Part shown: piece after piece, positions 34,631-43,840 of the stretch | How the letters are laid out: every line of letters starts with the position of its first letter | Position numbering within the stretch: the first letter of the stretch is position 1 | From: an uncultured Croceitalea sp. | Lineage (GTDB): Bacteria; Bacteroidota; Bacteroidia; Flavobacteriales; Flavobacteriaceae | Direction: 5' to 3' | NCBI GenBank assembly: GCA_947494805.1 | Contig: CANLWK010000001.1 | Coordinates: forward strand, 186,001-250,000 | DNA length: 64,000 nucleotides | Notes under the pieces: model-generated | Seen by the model: the letters and a program-made list of their open reading frames with translations, nothing else | Database searches by the model: none | Told to the model about the DNA's origin: nothing | Position numbers and translations under genes: made by a program

Positions 34631-35608
34631 TTACAGGTTTAGTTTTAGATGTACGTGATAGGTCTCGTTTTGCTGCTGAATTGATAGCTGATGTTTATCA
34701 GGGTACATCAACGCTAGCCTCTTTTTGGCATTTTGTAGGCCGATGCCACTTTTTCCTTTTTCTAAATTTTCTTCTGGTTTGGCATTGGTATCAATAGTGT
34801 TCGAACATAAAAACACCAGCGCCCCATCTTGTTCTTTTAAGGCCACCGAAACCTTACTTTTGTTTCCTTTCACAGCACCCAGGTGTTTAAACGCATTTTC
34901 AACATAAACGATCAAGAGCATGGGGGCAATTTGATATCCTGAAAGCTGACCCTCTTTCACCAAATCAATATCGGTGGTGTCTTCCAATCGAATTTTTTCT
35001 AGAGCGATATAGTTTTCCAAATAAGTGACCTCTTTTTCTAAGGGAACCAGGGTCTCTTTGGTCTCATACAAGCTGTACCGCAATAGATCGGATAGCTTCA
35101 GCATCAACCCGGGCAATTTATCAGATTTTATGACAGACAGCCCATAAAGATTGTTCAAGGTATTGAATAAAAAATGAGGGTTCAACTGTGCTTTCAATAG
35201 TTTGAGCTCTGCATCTTTTTCTTGTTGGCGTCGTGCAAAACTATCTCGGGCAATTTTTAGGGCAGAGGCAAAAACAAGGGCCAAAATCATAATGCCCATA
35301 AAGTTGAAATACAATTTCCACTCAAAGTCGAGTCCTGCCAAACTTTGTAGTAAGAATACAGATATTGCCGTAAAAACAAGGGTATTGACGATAAAAAGAG
35401 CAATAAACCGGGCAGTGGACTTTTTAAAGTAGGGCAATATCAGAAGATTGTTGACATATACCGGTGGTGCCAGCAAAGCAATGGCGAATAGCGATGCGAG
35501 AATTCTATCTTCGGTTTGAATGGCCGTCATCAATATAAGAAACAGAAAACACCAAATAAAGATATTTTGTGCAATACTATGGTCAACCCAGCGATCTAGT
35601 TTTGACAT
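34631..35608 (-). CDS. LytS-type sensor histidine kinase
   Basis: A 325-residue membrane kinase with four helices (about 15-135) and a His_kinase domain (NPHFLFNTLNNLYGL, about 178-192) followed by a C-terminal ATPase with the KSGIGLQNAKKRL glycine box. No periplasmic sensor domain is obvious, so the signal is sensed in or near the membrane. Abuts its regulator without a gap. Divergent from the serine hydrolase at 35888. Confidence 0.9.
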   Translation of the reverse strand: MSKLDRWVDHSIAQNIFIWCFLFLILMTAIQTEDRILASLFAIALLAPPVYVNNLLILPYFKKSTARFIALFIVNTLVFTAISVFLLQSLAGLDFEWKLYFNFMGIMILALVFASALKIARDSFARRQQEKDAELKLLKAQLNPHFLFNTLNNLYGLSVIKSDKLPGLMLKLSDLLRYSLYETKETLVPLEKEVTYLENYIALEKIRLEDTTDIDLVKEGQLSGYQIAPMLLIVYVENAFKHLGAVKGNKSKVSVALKEQDGALVFLCSNTIDTNAKPEENLEKGKSGIGLQNAKKRLALMYPDKHQLSIQQQNETYHVHLKLNL

Positions 35609-35887
35609 TCTTGATTATGTTTTAAGCATTAGCATATATTTTGGTCTTATTCTGAGACCGACGACACTGCTTTAGGCAGTTCATCTGAACCCTTCAAAAG
35701 TACCTTTTACCCCTCTAAAACCCTTTTTTTAATGATAAAAGATAGTCGTTCAATGGCGAAAGAACGGTTTTTCATGATAAGAGTACTTTTTTATGCTTAT
35801 CACTTTTGTTAGGGTGTTCATCATTCTTTTTTCCTATAGGTTTTTTTTCCCAGCACTTTTGAGGTGTTAATCTTTAAATCAATCCAA
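35609..35887. promoter_or_regulatory. 279-base divergent regulatory space
   Basis: No gene. Inverted repeats seen: CGTTC and GAACG (35747-35751/35762-35766, ten-base gap) and GATAAG with CTTATC (35776-35781/35796-35801, 14-base gap). These may be sites for the LytTR regulator or another factor, but the short arms make chance likely. A GTG at 35864 for the hydrolase is disfavoured. Confidence 0.3.
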
Positions 35888-37231
35888 ATGAAAACGTTGA
35901 ATCCATTTCTAATTATTGTAATACTTCTTTTTAATGTCTTCGTGACCTTTGGTCAAGAAAATCCTTTGTCAGTTATTATCGAAAAATATGACGCTTCCTT
36001 TAAAGAAAAGAATCAAGGGGTTTCTTTACTAATAAAAAAAGACGGTCAAACACATACAACGAGTATTGGGGCGCACAGCTTAAATGAACATAGTGTCTTT
36101 AACATTGGGAGTACAACCAAAACCTTTACGGCAATTTTATTATTGCAAGAAGTCGAAAAAGGAAACCTAAAACTCACTGATAGTATTGGCACCTACCTTG
36201 AGCCCATTGCGAATGTTGATGGAGAATTGACCATAGCCCAATTGCTTGCCCATGAAAGTGGCCTTGACGAGGTGATAGGTCGAAACATTCAAGACATCTT
36301 TTACGCAAAAAGCGATTCGCTGTACCAAGTAGATCTGTTGGGTCAGGTTGAGAAACCGAATCCTGATATGGTAGGTAAGTTTGATTATTGTAACACCAAC
36401 TACTTTTTGTTGGGCAAGGTTATTGAAAAGCTCACGGACCAAAGTTATTTTGATGTATTGCGTGAACGTATTATTGAGCCCTTGCAACTAGAAAACACCT
36501 ATGCCTATGTACATAAGAACTTGCCCAATTTGGCCAATCCCATGCACGAAGGTGAAGATGTGACCCAGTTCTTGGACCATAGGTATTTTGCAAATGTGGC
36601 CTTCTCCGCTGGTAGTGTTGCATCAACCCTTACCGATATGGAGACCTTTTTTACGGCATTGTTTGAAACGGAACTATTATTGAAAAATGAAAGCCTTGAA
36701 CTGATGTTGCAGTCGGGCAATGAGGTTTATGGATTAGGAATCTTCAAGCCAAGTAACGCTGATGACAATTATTATGGCCATGGCGGCAACAATATTGGCT
36801 ATGCCTTTAGAAACGGGTACAATCGTGAGACCAAAGACCTGTTTTTGATGTTCTCGAACGAACGAAAGATTCCGCAGAAAAAGGTGTTACGAACCGATGT
36901 GCTATCAATTTTGAACGGAGAGGCTATTGCCGATTTCACCGCTGTCAATATAGAGAAGTTTAAGAACTATAAGGGCAAATATCTTTTGGCCGAAGCCAAC
37001 CTTGAACTAGAAGTGTTGTTAGAAGATGGTAAAATGTACCTATACGTTGCAGCACAGAATGTAAAAAGCGAGCTTACCCAAACCAGTGAAACAACCCTTT
37101 TAGATACTATGGTGGGCGCTAGTCTTAGCTTGATTGAAGGTACTACGAACAGTTTGACATTTGAGCAAAATGGCTTTAAGACGACGATTGCTAAAATTAC
37201 CCAAGAGAACGCGACATCTGGGCAAGAATAA
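35888..37231 (+). CDS. Secreted serine hydrolase, beta-lactamase family
   Basis: A 447-residue exported class-C-type (peptidase/esterase) hydrolase. Signal peptide about 1-22 (FGQ end). Active motifs: STTK (75-78), YCN (in FDYCNTNYF) and HGG (GHGGNNIGY). The C-terminal about 80 residues add a beta domain (DUF3471-like) seen in relatives. It follows a GTG eight codons earlier; I prefer ATG at 35888. It heads a run with an ABC transporter, 29 bases before it, hence possibly co-transcribed. Confidence 0.85.
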   Translation: MKTLNPFLIIVILLFNVFVTFGQENPLSVIIEKYDASFKEKNQGVSLLIKKDGQTHTTSIGAHSLNEHSVFNIGSTTKTFTAILLLQEVEKGNLKLTDSIGTYLEPIANVDGELTIAQLLAHESGLDEVIGRNIQDIFYAKSDSLYQVDLLGQVEKPNPDMVGKFDYCNTNYFLLGKVIEKLTDQSYFDVLRERIIEPLQLENTYAYVHKNLPNLANPMHEGEDVTQFLDHRYFANVAFSAGSVASTLTDMETFFTALFETELLLKNESLELMLQSGNEVYGLGIFKPSNADDNYYGHGGNNIGYAFRNGYNRETKDLFLMFSNERKIPQKKVLRTDVLSILNGEAIADFTAVNIEKFKNYKGKYLLAEANLELEVLLEDGKMYLYVAAQNVKSELTQTSETTLLDTMVGASLSLIEGTTNSLTFEQNGFKTTIAKITQENATSGQE

Positions 37232-37260
37232 CCGCTTTACATAGCCTTAATACCAAAACA

Positions 37261-38124
37261 ATGAAACTGAACATTCAAAATGTATCTAAACGATATAATA
37301 GGCAGAAGTATGGCTTGAAAGATTTTTCAATGACCATTGAAAAAGGAGTATTAGGACTTTTAGGTCCGAATGGTGCTGGAAAATCTACCCTACTTAAAAT
37401 GATCGCCACGGTCAGCAAACCGACTGAAGGACTCATCTGTCTTAACAAGAACAATATTGTCAAAGACCCGAACTATATGCGGCAACAGTTGGGGTTTTTA
37501 CCGCAAGACTTCGGGGTGTATCCAAATTTAAACGCCATTGAGTTCTTACAATATATGGCCGCGGTCAAAGGAGTGGGCGGGGCCAATTTGAAAGAGCGAA
37601 TTTCACAATTACTTGAGGGACTGAATTTGATTGAAGTTGCCAAAAAACCGATTGGTTCCTATTCTGGCGGTATGAAACAACGCGTGGGTATAGCACAGGC
37701 GTTATTGAATAATCCGAGCGTATTGATTTTTGATGAACCTACCGTTGGATTAGACCCAGAAGAACGTGTTCGTTTTCGAAACCTGATCTCTGATCTTGCC
37801 AATGAATCCATTGTTATACTGTCGTCACATATTGTGTCTGATATTGATACCATAGCTGATAGGGTGGCCATCATGAAAAATGGCTCGTTATTGGTCCATG
37901 GTGGTCAAGACGAACTCATCGACCATATTGATGGTAAAGTCTTTGAGACCATAATTGCAAAAGAGAACTTAAGGGATTTTAAAACCAAGTTTACCGTTGT
38001 GGGAACCACACGTAAAGAAGGGCAGTTGTTGGTGCGGTATCTGGCTGAAGACCCATCGAAGAATTCAGTTGGCAAAGTCGCAAACTTAGAAGATGCATAC
38101 CTCCACTTTACTAAAAACAACTAA
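37261..38124 (+). CDS. ABC transporter ATPase
   Basis: A 287-residue cytoplasmic ATPase: Walker A GPNGAGKST (about 36-44), Q-loop LPQDFG, signature YSGGMKQR (about 138-145), Walker B LIFDEPT and H-loop SSHIVSD. Typical of export-type or permease-coupled systems. It energises the adjacent permease (one base gap). C-terminal 80 residues extend beyond the core. Confidence 0.92.
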   Translation: MKLNIQNVSKRYNRQKYGLKDFSMTIEKGVLGLLGPNGAGKSTLLKMIATVSKPTEGLICLNKNNIVKDPNYMRQQLGFLPQDFGVYPNLNAIEFLQYMAAVKGVGGANLKERISQLLEGLNLIEVAKKPIGSYSGGMKQRVGIAQALLNNPSVLIFDEPTVGLDPEERVRFRNLISDLANESIVILSSHIVSDIDTIADRVAIMKNGSLLVHGGQDELIDHIDGKVFETIIAKENLRDFKTKFTVVGTTRKEGQLLVRYLAEDPSKNSVGKVANLEDAYLHFTKNN

Positions 38125-38125
38125 A

Positions 38126-39676
38126 ATGAAACAGTTATTGGCAATTATCAAATATGATTACCTACAACGTACCAGAAGTTATACATTCTTGATTACCTTG
38201 TGTGCAAGCTTGGCAATTGCCTACACTTTTGTGCCTGCACCCGATGCGAACTATTCAACCATTCGAATTGCGGACTACGTTGGCTACTACAATGCTGCCT
38301 GGTTCGGATACGTAACGGCGATTATGACCAGTGTTTTTTTATCGCTTATTGGTTTTTATCTAGTGAATAGTGCTATTAAGAACGATGATATCACTAGGGT
38401 AGGACAAATTATAGCCACAACGCCCCTAAAAACGTTCAAATATTTATTGACCAAGGCTATCAGCAATTTTTTAGTGCTGTTGACCCTTGTTTTGGTGATA
38501 TTCTTAATGAGCATTCTCTTGTTCTTTTTGTACAATGATGGCTACCCTTTTGAAATAATGCAATTTATAAAGCCTTATTTGGTGATTACGATTCCTGCCT
38601 TGTTCTTTATTGCGGTCTTGGCCATTGTCTTTGAGGTTACTTTTAGAAAGTTTACGGTAGTGCAAAATGTGTTGTTTTTTTTCGTCTTTGCCTTTCTGAT
38701 GCTATATACGCCAAAAACAGATGTACAATATGGATTTGACGTGTTTGGAACTAAGATCATCACCGATGAGTTACAACAAACAGTACACGAGGTTACCAAT
38801 ACAGATGCTTCAAAATCACTGACAATAGGGTATGTTATCGGAGGTCAAGAAAAGCCCAAGAATTTCCATTTTGAAGGATATGATTTTCCGACAACTTTTA
38901 TGGCTAGCCGTATCATTTGGTTGGTGTTCAGTATAGCGCTTCTATTTGGTGTCACACCACTTTTTCATCGCTTTAGCGGGAAGGAGTTAAGGTTCGCGAT
39001 CAAAACAAAAACTGTCAATGTTGTTGCCACCAACATAAAGGACATGGAGATTTCAACTCTGGTTAGCGCAACCAAGAACTATAGTGTGCTGCCATTGATA
39101 AAGACGGAATTTTTGTTGATGGCGCGTCAGGGCAAAAAATGGCTTTGGGGGTTCAATATACTGGGAATGTCGCTATTAGGGACACTGTCAACTGAAATAG
39201 CACATCAAATTATACTACCTATTTTATGGTTTATACAAGTACATCGATTCTCGGGCATTACTACAAGAGAGCTGGCCAATCGAATGCATTATTTTACTTT
39301 TTCGTCGTACCGGCCATTACAGCGACTGATGACTTCACAGTTGGTCGCAGGCCTAATTTTGTTGGTAGGCTTAGCGATGCCTTTGGTGGTCAGATATATA
39401 ATTTTAGGTAATTTTCATGCCGCTATTGGTGTGGTGTCGGGAGCATTGTTCATACTGTTATTGGCAGCATTTTTGGGTTTACTGACCCAGGGCAAAAAAC
39501 TTTTTGAAGTATTGTTCTTTCTATTGACCTATGCCAACATCAATACGATTCCTTTTTTAGATTACTTTGGAGCACTTGCCCATGACAAACAATACTTGAT
39601 GAATCTTAGTGTAACTGTATTTGTATTGCTAAGTAGTTGTATTCTAATTCGAAGAAAACAATTGGTTACGCAATAA
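38126..39676 (+). CDS. ABC transporter permease
   Basis: A 516-residue membrane protein with about 10-12 helices that pairs with the preceding ATPase. The sequence resembles ABC-2 type permeases that export small molecules or lipids; substrate unknown. ATG at 38126 lies right after the ATPase stop. An upstream extension through the ATPase gene is not used. The stop is 128 bases before the convergent TetR gene. Confidence 0.85.
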   Translation: MKQLLAIIKYDYLQRTRSYTFLITLCASLAIAYTFVPAPDANYSTIRIADYVGYYNAAWFGYVTAIMTSVFLSLIGFYLVNSAIKNDDITRVGQIIATTPLKTFKYLLTKAISNFLVLLTLVLVIFLMSILLFFLYNDGYPFEIMQFIKPYLVITIPALFFIAVLAIVFEVTFRKFTVVQNVLFFFVFAFLMLYTPKTDVQYGFDVFGTKIITDELQQTVHEVTNTDASKSLTIGYVIGGQEKPKNFHFEGYDFPTTFMASRIIWLVFSIALLFGVTPLFHRFSGKELRFAIKTKTVNVVATNIKDMEISTLVSATKNYSVLPLIKTEFLLMARQGKKWLWGFNILGMSLLGTLSTEIAHQIILPILWFIQVHRFSGITTRELANRMHYFTFSSYRPLQRLMTSQLVAGLILLVGLAMPLVVRYIILGNFHAAIGVVSGALFILLLAAFLGLLTQGKKLFEVLFFLLTYANINTIPFLDYFGALAHDKQYLMNLSVTVFVLLSSCILIRRKQLVTQ

Positions 39677-39703
39677 GTTTGATTGATGTTTAGATTCTGG
39701 TTG

Positions 39704-39726
39704 AGACCATCTTTTTAAGGTGGTCT
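39704..39726 (+). terminator. Weak hairpin after the ABC permease
   Basis: AGACCATC pairs with GGTGGTCT (one G-T pair), loop TTTTTAA. The following TCGCCTTTTAAGG lacks a clean T run, so termination is uncertain. Confidence 0.4.
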
Positions 39727-39804
39727 TCGCCTTTTAAGGACGGTAAATTATCTGACCGGTAAACTATTGGTCAGTTTTCCATAGCTTCTTGCCAGTGCGG
39801 TTTT

Positions 39805-40326
39805 TTAGACCTTGTACTTCGTCAATAAGAAATCTTTAAGATGTTGCTGTGTTTCCATACCATCTTTTAAGATACCCGAAGAGATGCTCTCCGTAAGATG
39901 TTGAAGTAGTTCCGCTTCTTCCCTCGGATGCTCATAGCCCAATTCACCAAAAGCCCAGTTTAATTTATCGAGCAAGGGTTGCATTTTTTCCTTTCCCGAA
40001 ATTTCCAGCTCCCATTTTAGTTTGAACTGCAGTTTCCAGAAGTAATACTCACTTTTTTCAACTGAAAAAGGAAGTGTAATCGTTTTGTACAATACTTGTT
40101 TAGGGTCTTGTTCGGTGATAATATGGGCGTATAGTACTGCGGCTTTTTCAAAGGCCTGTTCTAGAATGGCATCTAAAAGCCCTTGCTTGTTTTTGAAATG
40201 GCGGAATATCAATCCTTCAGACACTTCAGCGGCTTTAGCAATTTTGTTGGTCGAAACGCCATTGTAACCATGGTTTGCAAAAAGCTCCAAGGCGGCAGTC
40301 AGTATTTTATCCTTTCTTTCAATCAT
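39805..40326 (-). CDS. TetR-family transcriptional repressor
   Basis: A 173-residue repressor. Helix-turn-helix in the first 50 residues (HGYNGVSTNKIAKAAEVSEGLIFRHFKNKQGLL). C-terminal ligand-binding helices are typical but unassigned. The ATG is 228 bases from the divergent diheme cytochrome gene, and similar operators lie next to both starts (40329-40344 and 40533-40548), so it likely represses the Ior-type operon and itself. Confidence 0.88.
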   Translation of the reverse strand: MIERKDKILTAALELFANHGYNGVSTNKIAKAAEVSEGLIFRHFKNKQGLLDAILEQAFEKAAVLYAHIITEQDPKQVLYKTITLPFSVEKSEYYFWKLQFKLKWELEISGKEKMQPLLDKLNWAFGELGYEHPREEAELLQHLTESISSGILKDGMETQQHLKDFLLTKYKV

Positions 40327-40328
40327 AA

Positions 40329-40344
40329 AAGTGAGTAATCACTA
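40329..40344. promoter_or_regulatory. TetR operator next to its own gene
   Basis: AAGTGAGTAATCACTA, containing the perfect inverted repeat AGTGA-GTAA-TCACT, only two bases before the repressor's start codon. Very like the second site at 40533 on the other side of the gap. Confidence 0.6.
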
Positions 40345-40532
40345 CAAAAATAGCATTCGCATTCGTATGACAAAAGGATAAAAGAGTTTTATATAAAAAG
40401 TCAAACTAATTGTTATACAATTGATTGATAAACAGTAGATATGATGATGTAATTCGCAATGTTTTAAAACAATGGAGGTATATTACTATTTGAAGATCGA
40501 AAAGAATTTGTAATTTTATTACTTAAACAATT
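40345..40532. other. Space between the two TetR operators
   Basis: No gene. AT-rich, with no clear TAnnTTTG promoter or further palindrome that I can find. Confidence 0.4.
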
Positions 40533-40548
40533 AAGTAAGCACTCACTT
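40533..40548. promoter_or_regulatory. TetR operator before the diheme cytochrome gene
   Basis: AAGTAAGCACTCACTT; its complement AAGTGAGTGCTTACTT matches the site at 40329 in 12 of 16 positions. It ends five bases before the cytochrome start, where bound repressor would block expression. Confidence 0.55.
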
Positions 40549-40553
40549 TTTAT

Positions 40554-41165
40554 ATGAAAACAAGAACACTATATACGTTTTGTGTGTTGTTGCTGGTGGG
40601 CATTGTATTTGCGGCGACCAAGGGCCCCCTGACGACAACATATCTTCACATATCTGAAACTGATCAAAGTGAAGAAGCCTCTGATATAGCTTTTGATAAA
40701 ATGATGGATGTACTTACCCATCAACGTTGTGTCAATTGTCATCCGAATGACCATATCCCCAAACAGGGAGATGACAGCCATCCGCATTATTTTGATGTGG
40801 TAAGAGGGGACGCCAATTTGGGTTATCAAGCGACCAATTGTAATACCTGTCACCAATCACAAAATAATCCGTATTCTGGTGTGCCAGGAGCACCTGAATG
40901 GTCTTTGGCCCCTCATTCCATGCGCTGGGAGGGCCTCAATAGAATTGAGATAGCAGAATCTATGATGGATCCCAAGCGTAATGGGGGCCGCACCCCAGAA
41001 GAAACCTTGCATCATTTGACTGAGCATGAGCTGGTTTTATGGGCTTGGGAGCCGGGGGTGAACGCTGATGGGATACCCCGTGAACTGCCACCGGTTTCGA
41101 AAGAAGAATATATCAAAGCGGTCAAAACATGGTTTAAAGAGGGCCATAGAATTCCAACTAAATAA
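40554..41165 (+). CDS. Diheme cytochrome c, electron partner of the Ior-type oxidoreductase
   Basis: A 203-residue exported protein with two CxxCH heme sites (CVNCH 59-63, CNTCH 96-100) after a signal peptide. It lies at the head of the iorA-like/iorB-like genes and probably accepts the electrons the molybdenum enzyme releases in the periplasm. ATG at 40554. Transcription is likely controlled by the TetR protein through the operator just before it. Confidence 0.8.
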   Translation: MKTRTLYTFCVLLLVGIVFAATKGPLTTTYLHISETDQSEEASDIAFDKMMDVLTHQRCVNCHPNDHIPKQGDDSHPHYFDVVRGDANLGYQATNCNTCHQSQNNPYSGVPGAPEWSLAPHSMRWEGLNRIEIAESMMDPKRNGGRTPEETLHHLTEHELVLWAWEPGVNADGIPRELPPVSKEEYIKAVKTWFKEGHRIPTK

Positions 41166-41172
41166 AGAACAG

Positions 41173-41664
41173 ATGAAAATTTCAATGCATGTCAATGACA
41201 AGCTTCATAGTGTGGACATTTATGATGAAAACACCCCTTTACTGTGGGTGGTTCGAGATATTTTAGATTTAAAGGGCACCAAATTTGGCTGTGGTAAGGC
41301 CGCTTGTGGGGCATGTACACTGTTGGTCGATGGCGAAGCGGTGCGGTCTTGTTCTTATGCTGTGAAATTTGCCAACGGTAAACACATTACCACAATAGAA
41401 GGACTTGGTACCAAAGAGGATCCCCATCCGGTACAGCAAGCTTGGATAGAAGAGGTTGTGCCGCAATGTGGGTACTGTCAACCAGGTTTTATGATGGCTA
41501 CAGCCGCGTTGTTAAACAAAGTCCCTAATCCTACGGACGATGATATCGACAAGAACATCATCAATGTTTGTCGTTGTGGCACCTACTACCGTATGCGCAA
41601 GGCAATTCATAGAGCGGCCGAATTAAACGCCTCTGAAGCATCTTCGACAACCCAAAATTCATAA
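41173..41664 (+). CDS. (2Fe-2S) subunit of aldehyde/isoquinoline oxidoreductase (IorA-like)
   Basis: A 163-residue iron-sulfur subunit. Plant-type cluster: Cys40, 45, 48, 60; second cluster: Cys99, 102, 133, 135. It passes electrons between the molybdopterin subunit and the cytochrome partner. ATG at 41173 is preferred over an upstream extension that would overlap the cytochrome gene. Four bases before the large subunit gene. Confidence 0.9.
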   Translation: MKISMHVNDKLHSVDIYDENTPLLWVVRDILDLKGTKFGCGKAACGACTLLVDGEAVRSCSYAVKFANGKHITTIEGLGTKEDPHPVQQAWIEEVVPQCGYCQPGFMMATAALLNKVPNPTDDDIDKNIINVCRCGTYYRMRKAIHRAAELNASEASSTTQNS

Positions 41665-41668
41665 GACA

Positions 41669-43825
41669 ATGGCAGAAAAGAATAAAGTGTCAAGACGTAA
41701 GTTTTTGGTCCGCGGCGGATTGGGTACGGTGGGTGTTTTAGCAGTGGGAGCCTATGTTTTTCGCAACCCGATAAGAAGATCCATATTGTCCATGGCCAAT
41801 AGCATGGAGATGGGTTATATGGGCGATACCGATACCCCTATGATTTGGTTTGAAGTGACCAATGAGAATAATATTCTGGTACATTCCCCAAAAGTTGAAA
41901 TGGGCCAGGGTACATTTACCAGTTTGGCACAAATGGCCGCTGATGAACTGGATATTGCTTTTGAAAAGGTGCAGGTTGTACACGCATCAACAGCTAGCGG
42001 AAACATTGACGGTATGAGTACCGGCGGCAGTACTTCAGTATCGGGCCTATGGCAGCCATTACGAGAGCTGGCCGCAACAATGCGGGAGATGTTGAAGAAC
42101 AAGGCAGCATCAAAACTTGGTGTAAGCGTGGGTGAGTTGACGACGAAAGATGGTGCTGTCCACCACAAGGATATGGTAATGACCTATGCCGAGATTACCG
42201 ATGGTGTGACCGAATGGGAAGTGCCCGACACCCCTGTTTTGAAAGATATCAAAGCATACAAATATGTTGGTAAACCTTTGGCGCGCATAGATTTGAACGC
42301 AAAAGTTTTTGGAGAACCCATTTTCGGAATGGATGCCAGTATGCCAGATATGTTGTACGGTGCGGTGGTACGACCTACAAAAATAGGAGCTAAATTCATA
42401 AAAGCCGATACTTCAAAAGCTGAGGTAATGCCGGGTGTAGTAAAGGTTGTTTTAGAAGAGGATTTTGTTGGGGTCGTTGCAGCTTCACTACAACAAGCAG
42501 AAAATGCCAAAAATGCTATTGTGACCAGATGGGAGTCACCCAACGGTCTTCAAACAAAAGATATTGTTGCACTGATGACCGTTGGCAATGGTAAGACAAC
42601 CATCATTCAAAAAGAAGGAAGTGCCCTTGAAGATACAGCAGAAGGCCTTGAACAATTAGAATTTAGAAGTCCAATTGGTGCCCATGCACAAATTGAACCC
42701 AATGGCGTTTTGGCTTATGTTGATGGAGACAGGGCAACCATAAAAATTTCTACTCAAGTAATCGGAATCACGAGAAAAGAAGTTGCAAAAAGACTCGACT
42801 TTGAAGAAGAAAATGTAAATGTGATACCAACGTATCTCGGCGGTGGTTTTGGCCGAAGGCTGCATACACCCCATGCGGTACAGGCAGCGGTCATGTCAAA
42901 GGCCGTAGGCAAGCCTGTAAAGTATTTCTTTTCAAGAAAAGAAGAGTTTCAACATGATATGTTCAGACCACCAACACATCACGTGTTAAAAGGAAAGTTA
43001 GGTGAAGACGGACTTCTTGAAAATCTGGAGCATCACTTTGTAAGCGGAGATGTAGGCAATAATTCGGTGTTGCTTCCGAATCCGGTTCCTACGATTTTGG
43101 GCGCAGATGTTGGTGCAATTCGTGGCGGTTTCATTCAGTACGGCAATGTACCCAATCATAGATCCGTCTATTGGCATGTACAGTTACCGTTCGCGACAAG
43201 TTGGTGGCGTAGCCTTGGATTGTTGGCAAATACCTTTGCCATTGAAAGTTTTATGGACCATATGGCAATTAAAGCCAATAAGAACGTCGTTGATTTTCGT
43301 CTGGCCCATATTCAAGATGATGAAATTGGTATTAGATTAAAGAATGTTATCAAAGCCGTTTCAGATAAAGCAGGTTACACCGATGAGGTTGTTGGTGGTA
43401 AAGCCATGGGCATGGCCGCTTCCATTGATGCCGGTACACCCTGTGCGCAAGTTGCTGAAGTTTCAATTGAAGACAACCAAATCAAGGTACATAAGGTCAC
43501 GGTAGCCCTTGACCCTGGTTTGGCGGTAAACCCAGACCAGGTGAAGGCTCAATGTGAAGGTTGTGTCATTATGGGCATCAGCGCTGCCATGCACGAAAAA
43601 ATGGAAGTGGTTGATGGCGAGTTGACCCCAACTATCTATGGGCCATACCATATGGCCTTGATGAAGCACGCCCCAAAAGAAATTGATGTGGTACTTTTAC
43701 AGGGCATTGACCGGCCAGGACCTGTTGGTGAACCACCCTTGGGCCCGATTGGTGCAGCCATTGCCAATGCAGTTTTTCGATTGACAGGTAGAAGATTGAC
43801 TGAAATGCCATTAAGTTTGTCATGA
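41669..43825 (+). CDS. Molybdenum-binding large subunit, Tat-exported (IorB-like)
   Basis: A 718-residue catalytic subunit of the xanthine-oxidase family, of the type annotated as isoquinoline 1-oxidoreductase or aldehyde dehydrogenase. N-terminal Tat signal with Arg9-Arg10 (SRRKFL) shows export as a folded complex to the periplasm. The active-site region GEPPLGPIGAAIANA near residue 692 carries the conserved catalytic Glu. The substrate is unknown. Co-transcribed with the small subunit and the diheme cytochrome. Confidence 0.9.
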   Translation: MAEKNKVSRRKFLVRGGLGTVGVLAVGAYVFRNPIRRSILSMANSMEMGYMGDTDTPMIWFEVTNENNILVHSPKVEMGQGTFTSLAQMAADELDIAFEKVQVVHASTASGNIDGMSTGGSTSVSGLWQPLRELAATMREMLKNKAASKLGVSVGELTTKDGAVHHKDMVMTYAEITDGVTEWEVPDTPVLKDIKAYKYVGKPLARIDLNAKVFGEPIFGMDASMPDMLYGAVVRPTKIGAKFIKADTSKAEVMPGVVKVVLEEDFVGVVAASLQQAENAKNAIVTRWESPNGLQTKDIVALMTVGNGKTTIIQKEGSALEDTAEGLEQLEFRSPIGAHAQIEPNGVLAYVDGDRATIKISTQVIGITRKEVAKRLDFEEENVNVIPTYLGGGFGRRLHTPHAVQAAVMSKAVGKPVKYFFSRKEEFQHDMFRPPTHHVLKGKLGEDGLLENLEHHFVSGDVGNNSVLLPNPVPTILGADVGAIRGGFIQYGNVPNHRSVYWHVQLPFATSWWRSLGLLANTFAIESFMDHMAIKANKNVVDFRLAHIQDDEIGIRLKNVIKAVSDKAGYTDEVVGGKAMGMAASIDAGTPCAQVAEVSIEDNQIKVHKVTVALDPGLAVNPDQVKAQCEGCVIMGISAAMHEKMEVVDGELTPTIYGPYHMALMKHAPKEIDVVLLQGIDRPGPVGEPPLGPIGAAIANAVFRLTGRRLTEMPLSLS

Positions 43826-43840
43826 CGTAATGCACTGGTT

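Noticed and set aside
35747-35801. LytTR binding sites in the divergent space
   Set aside because: Inverted repeats seen have five- and six-base arms and long gaps; LytTR sites are usually direct repeats, so no firm call.
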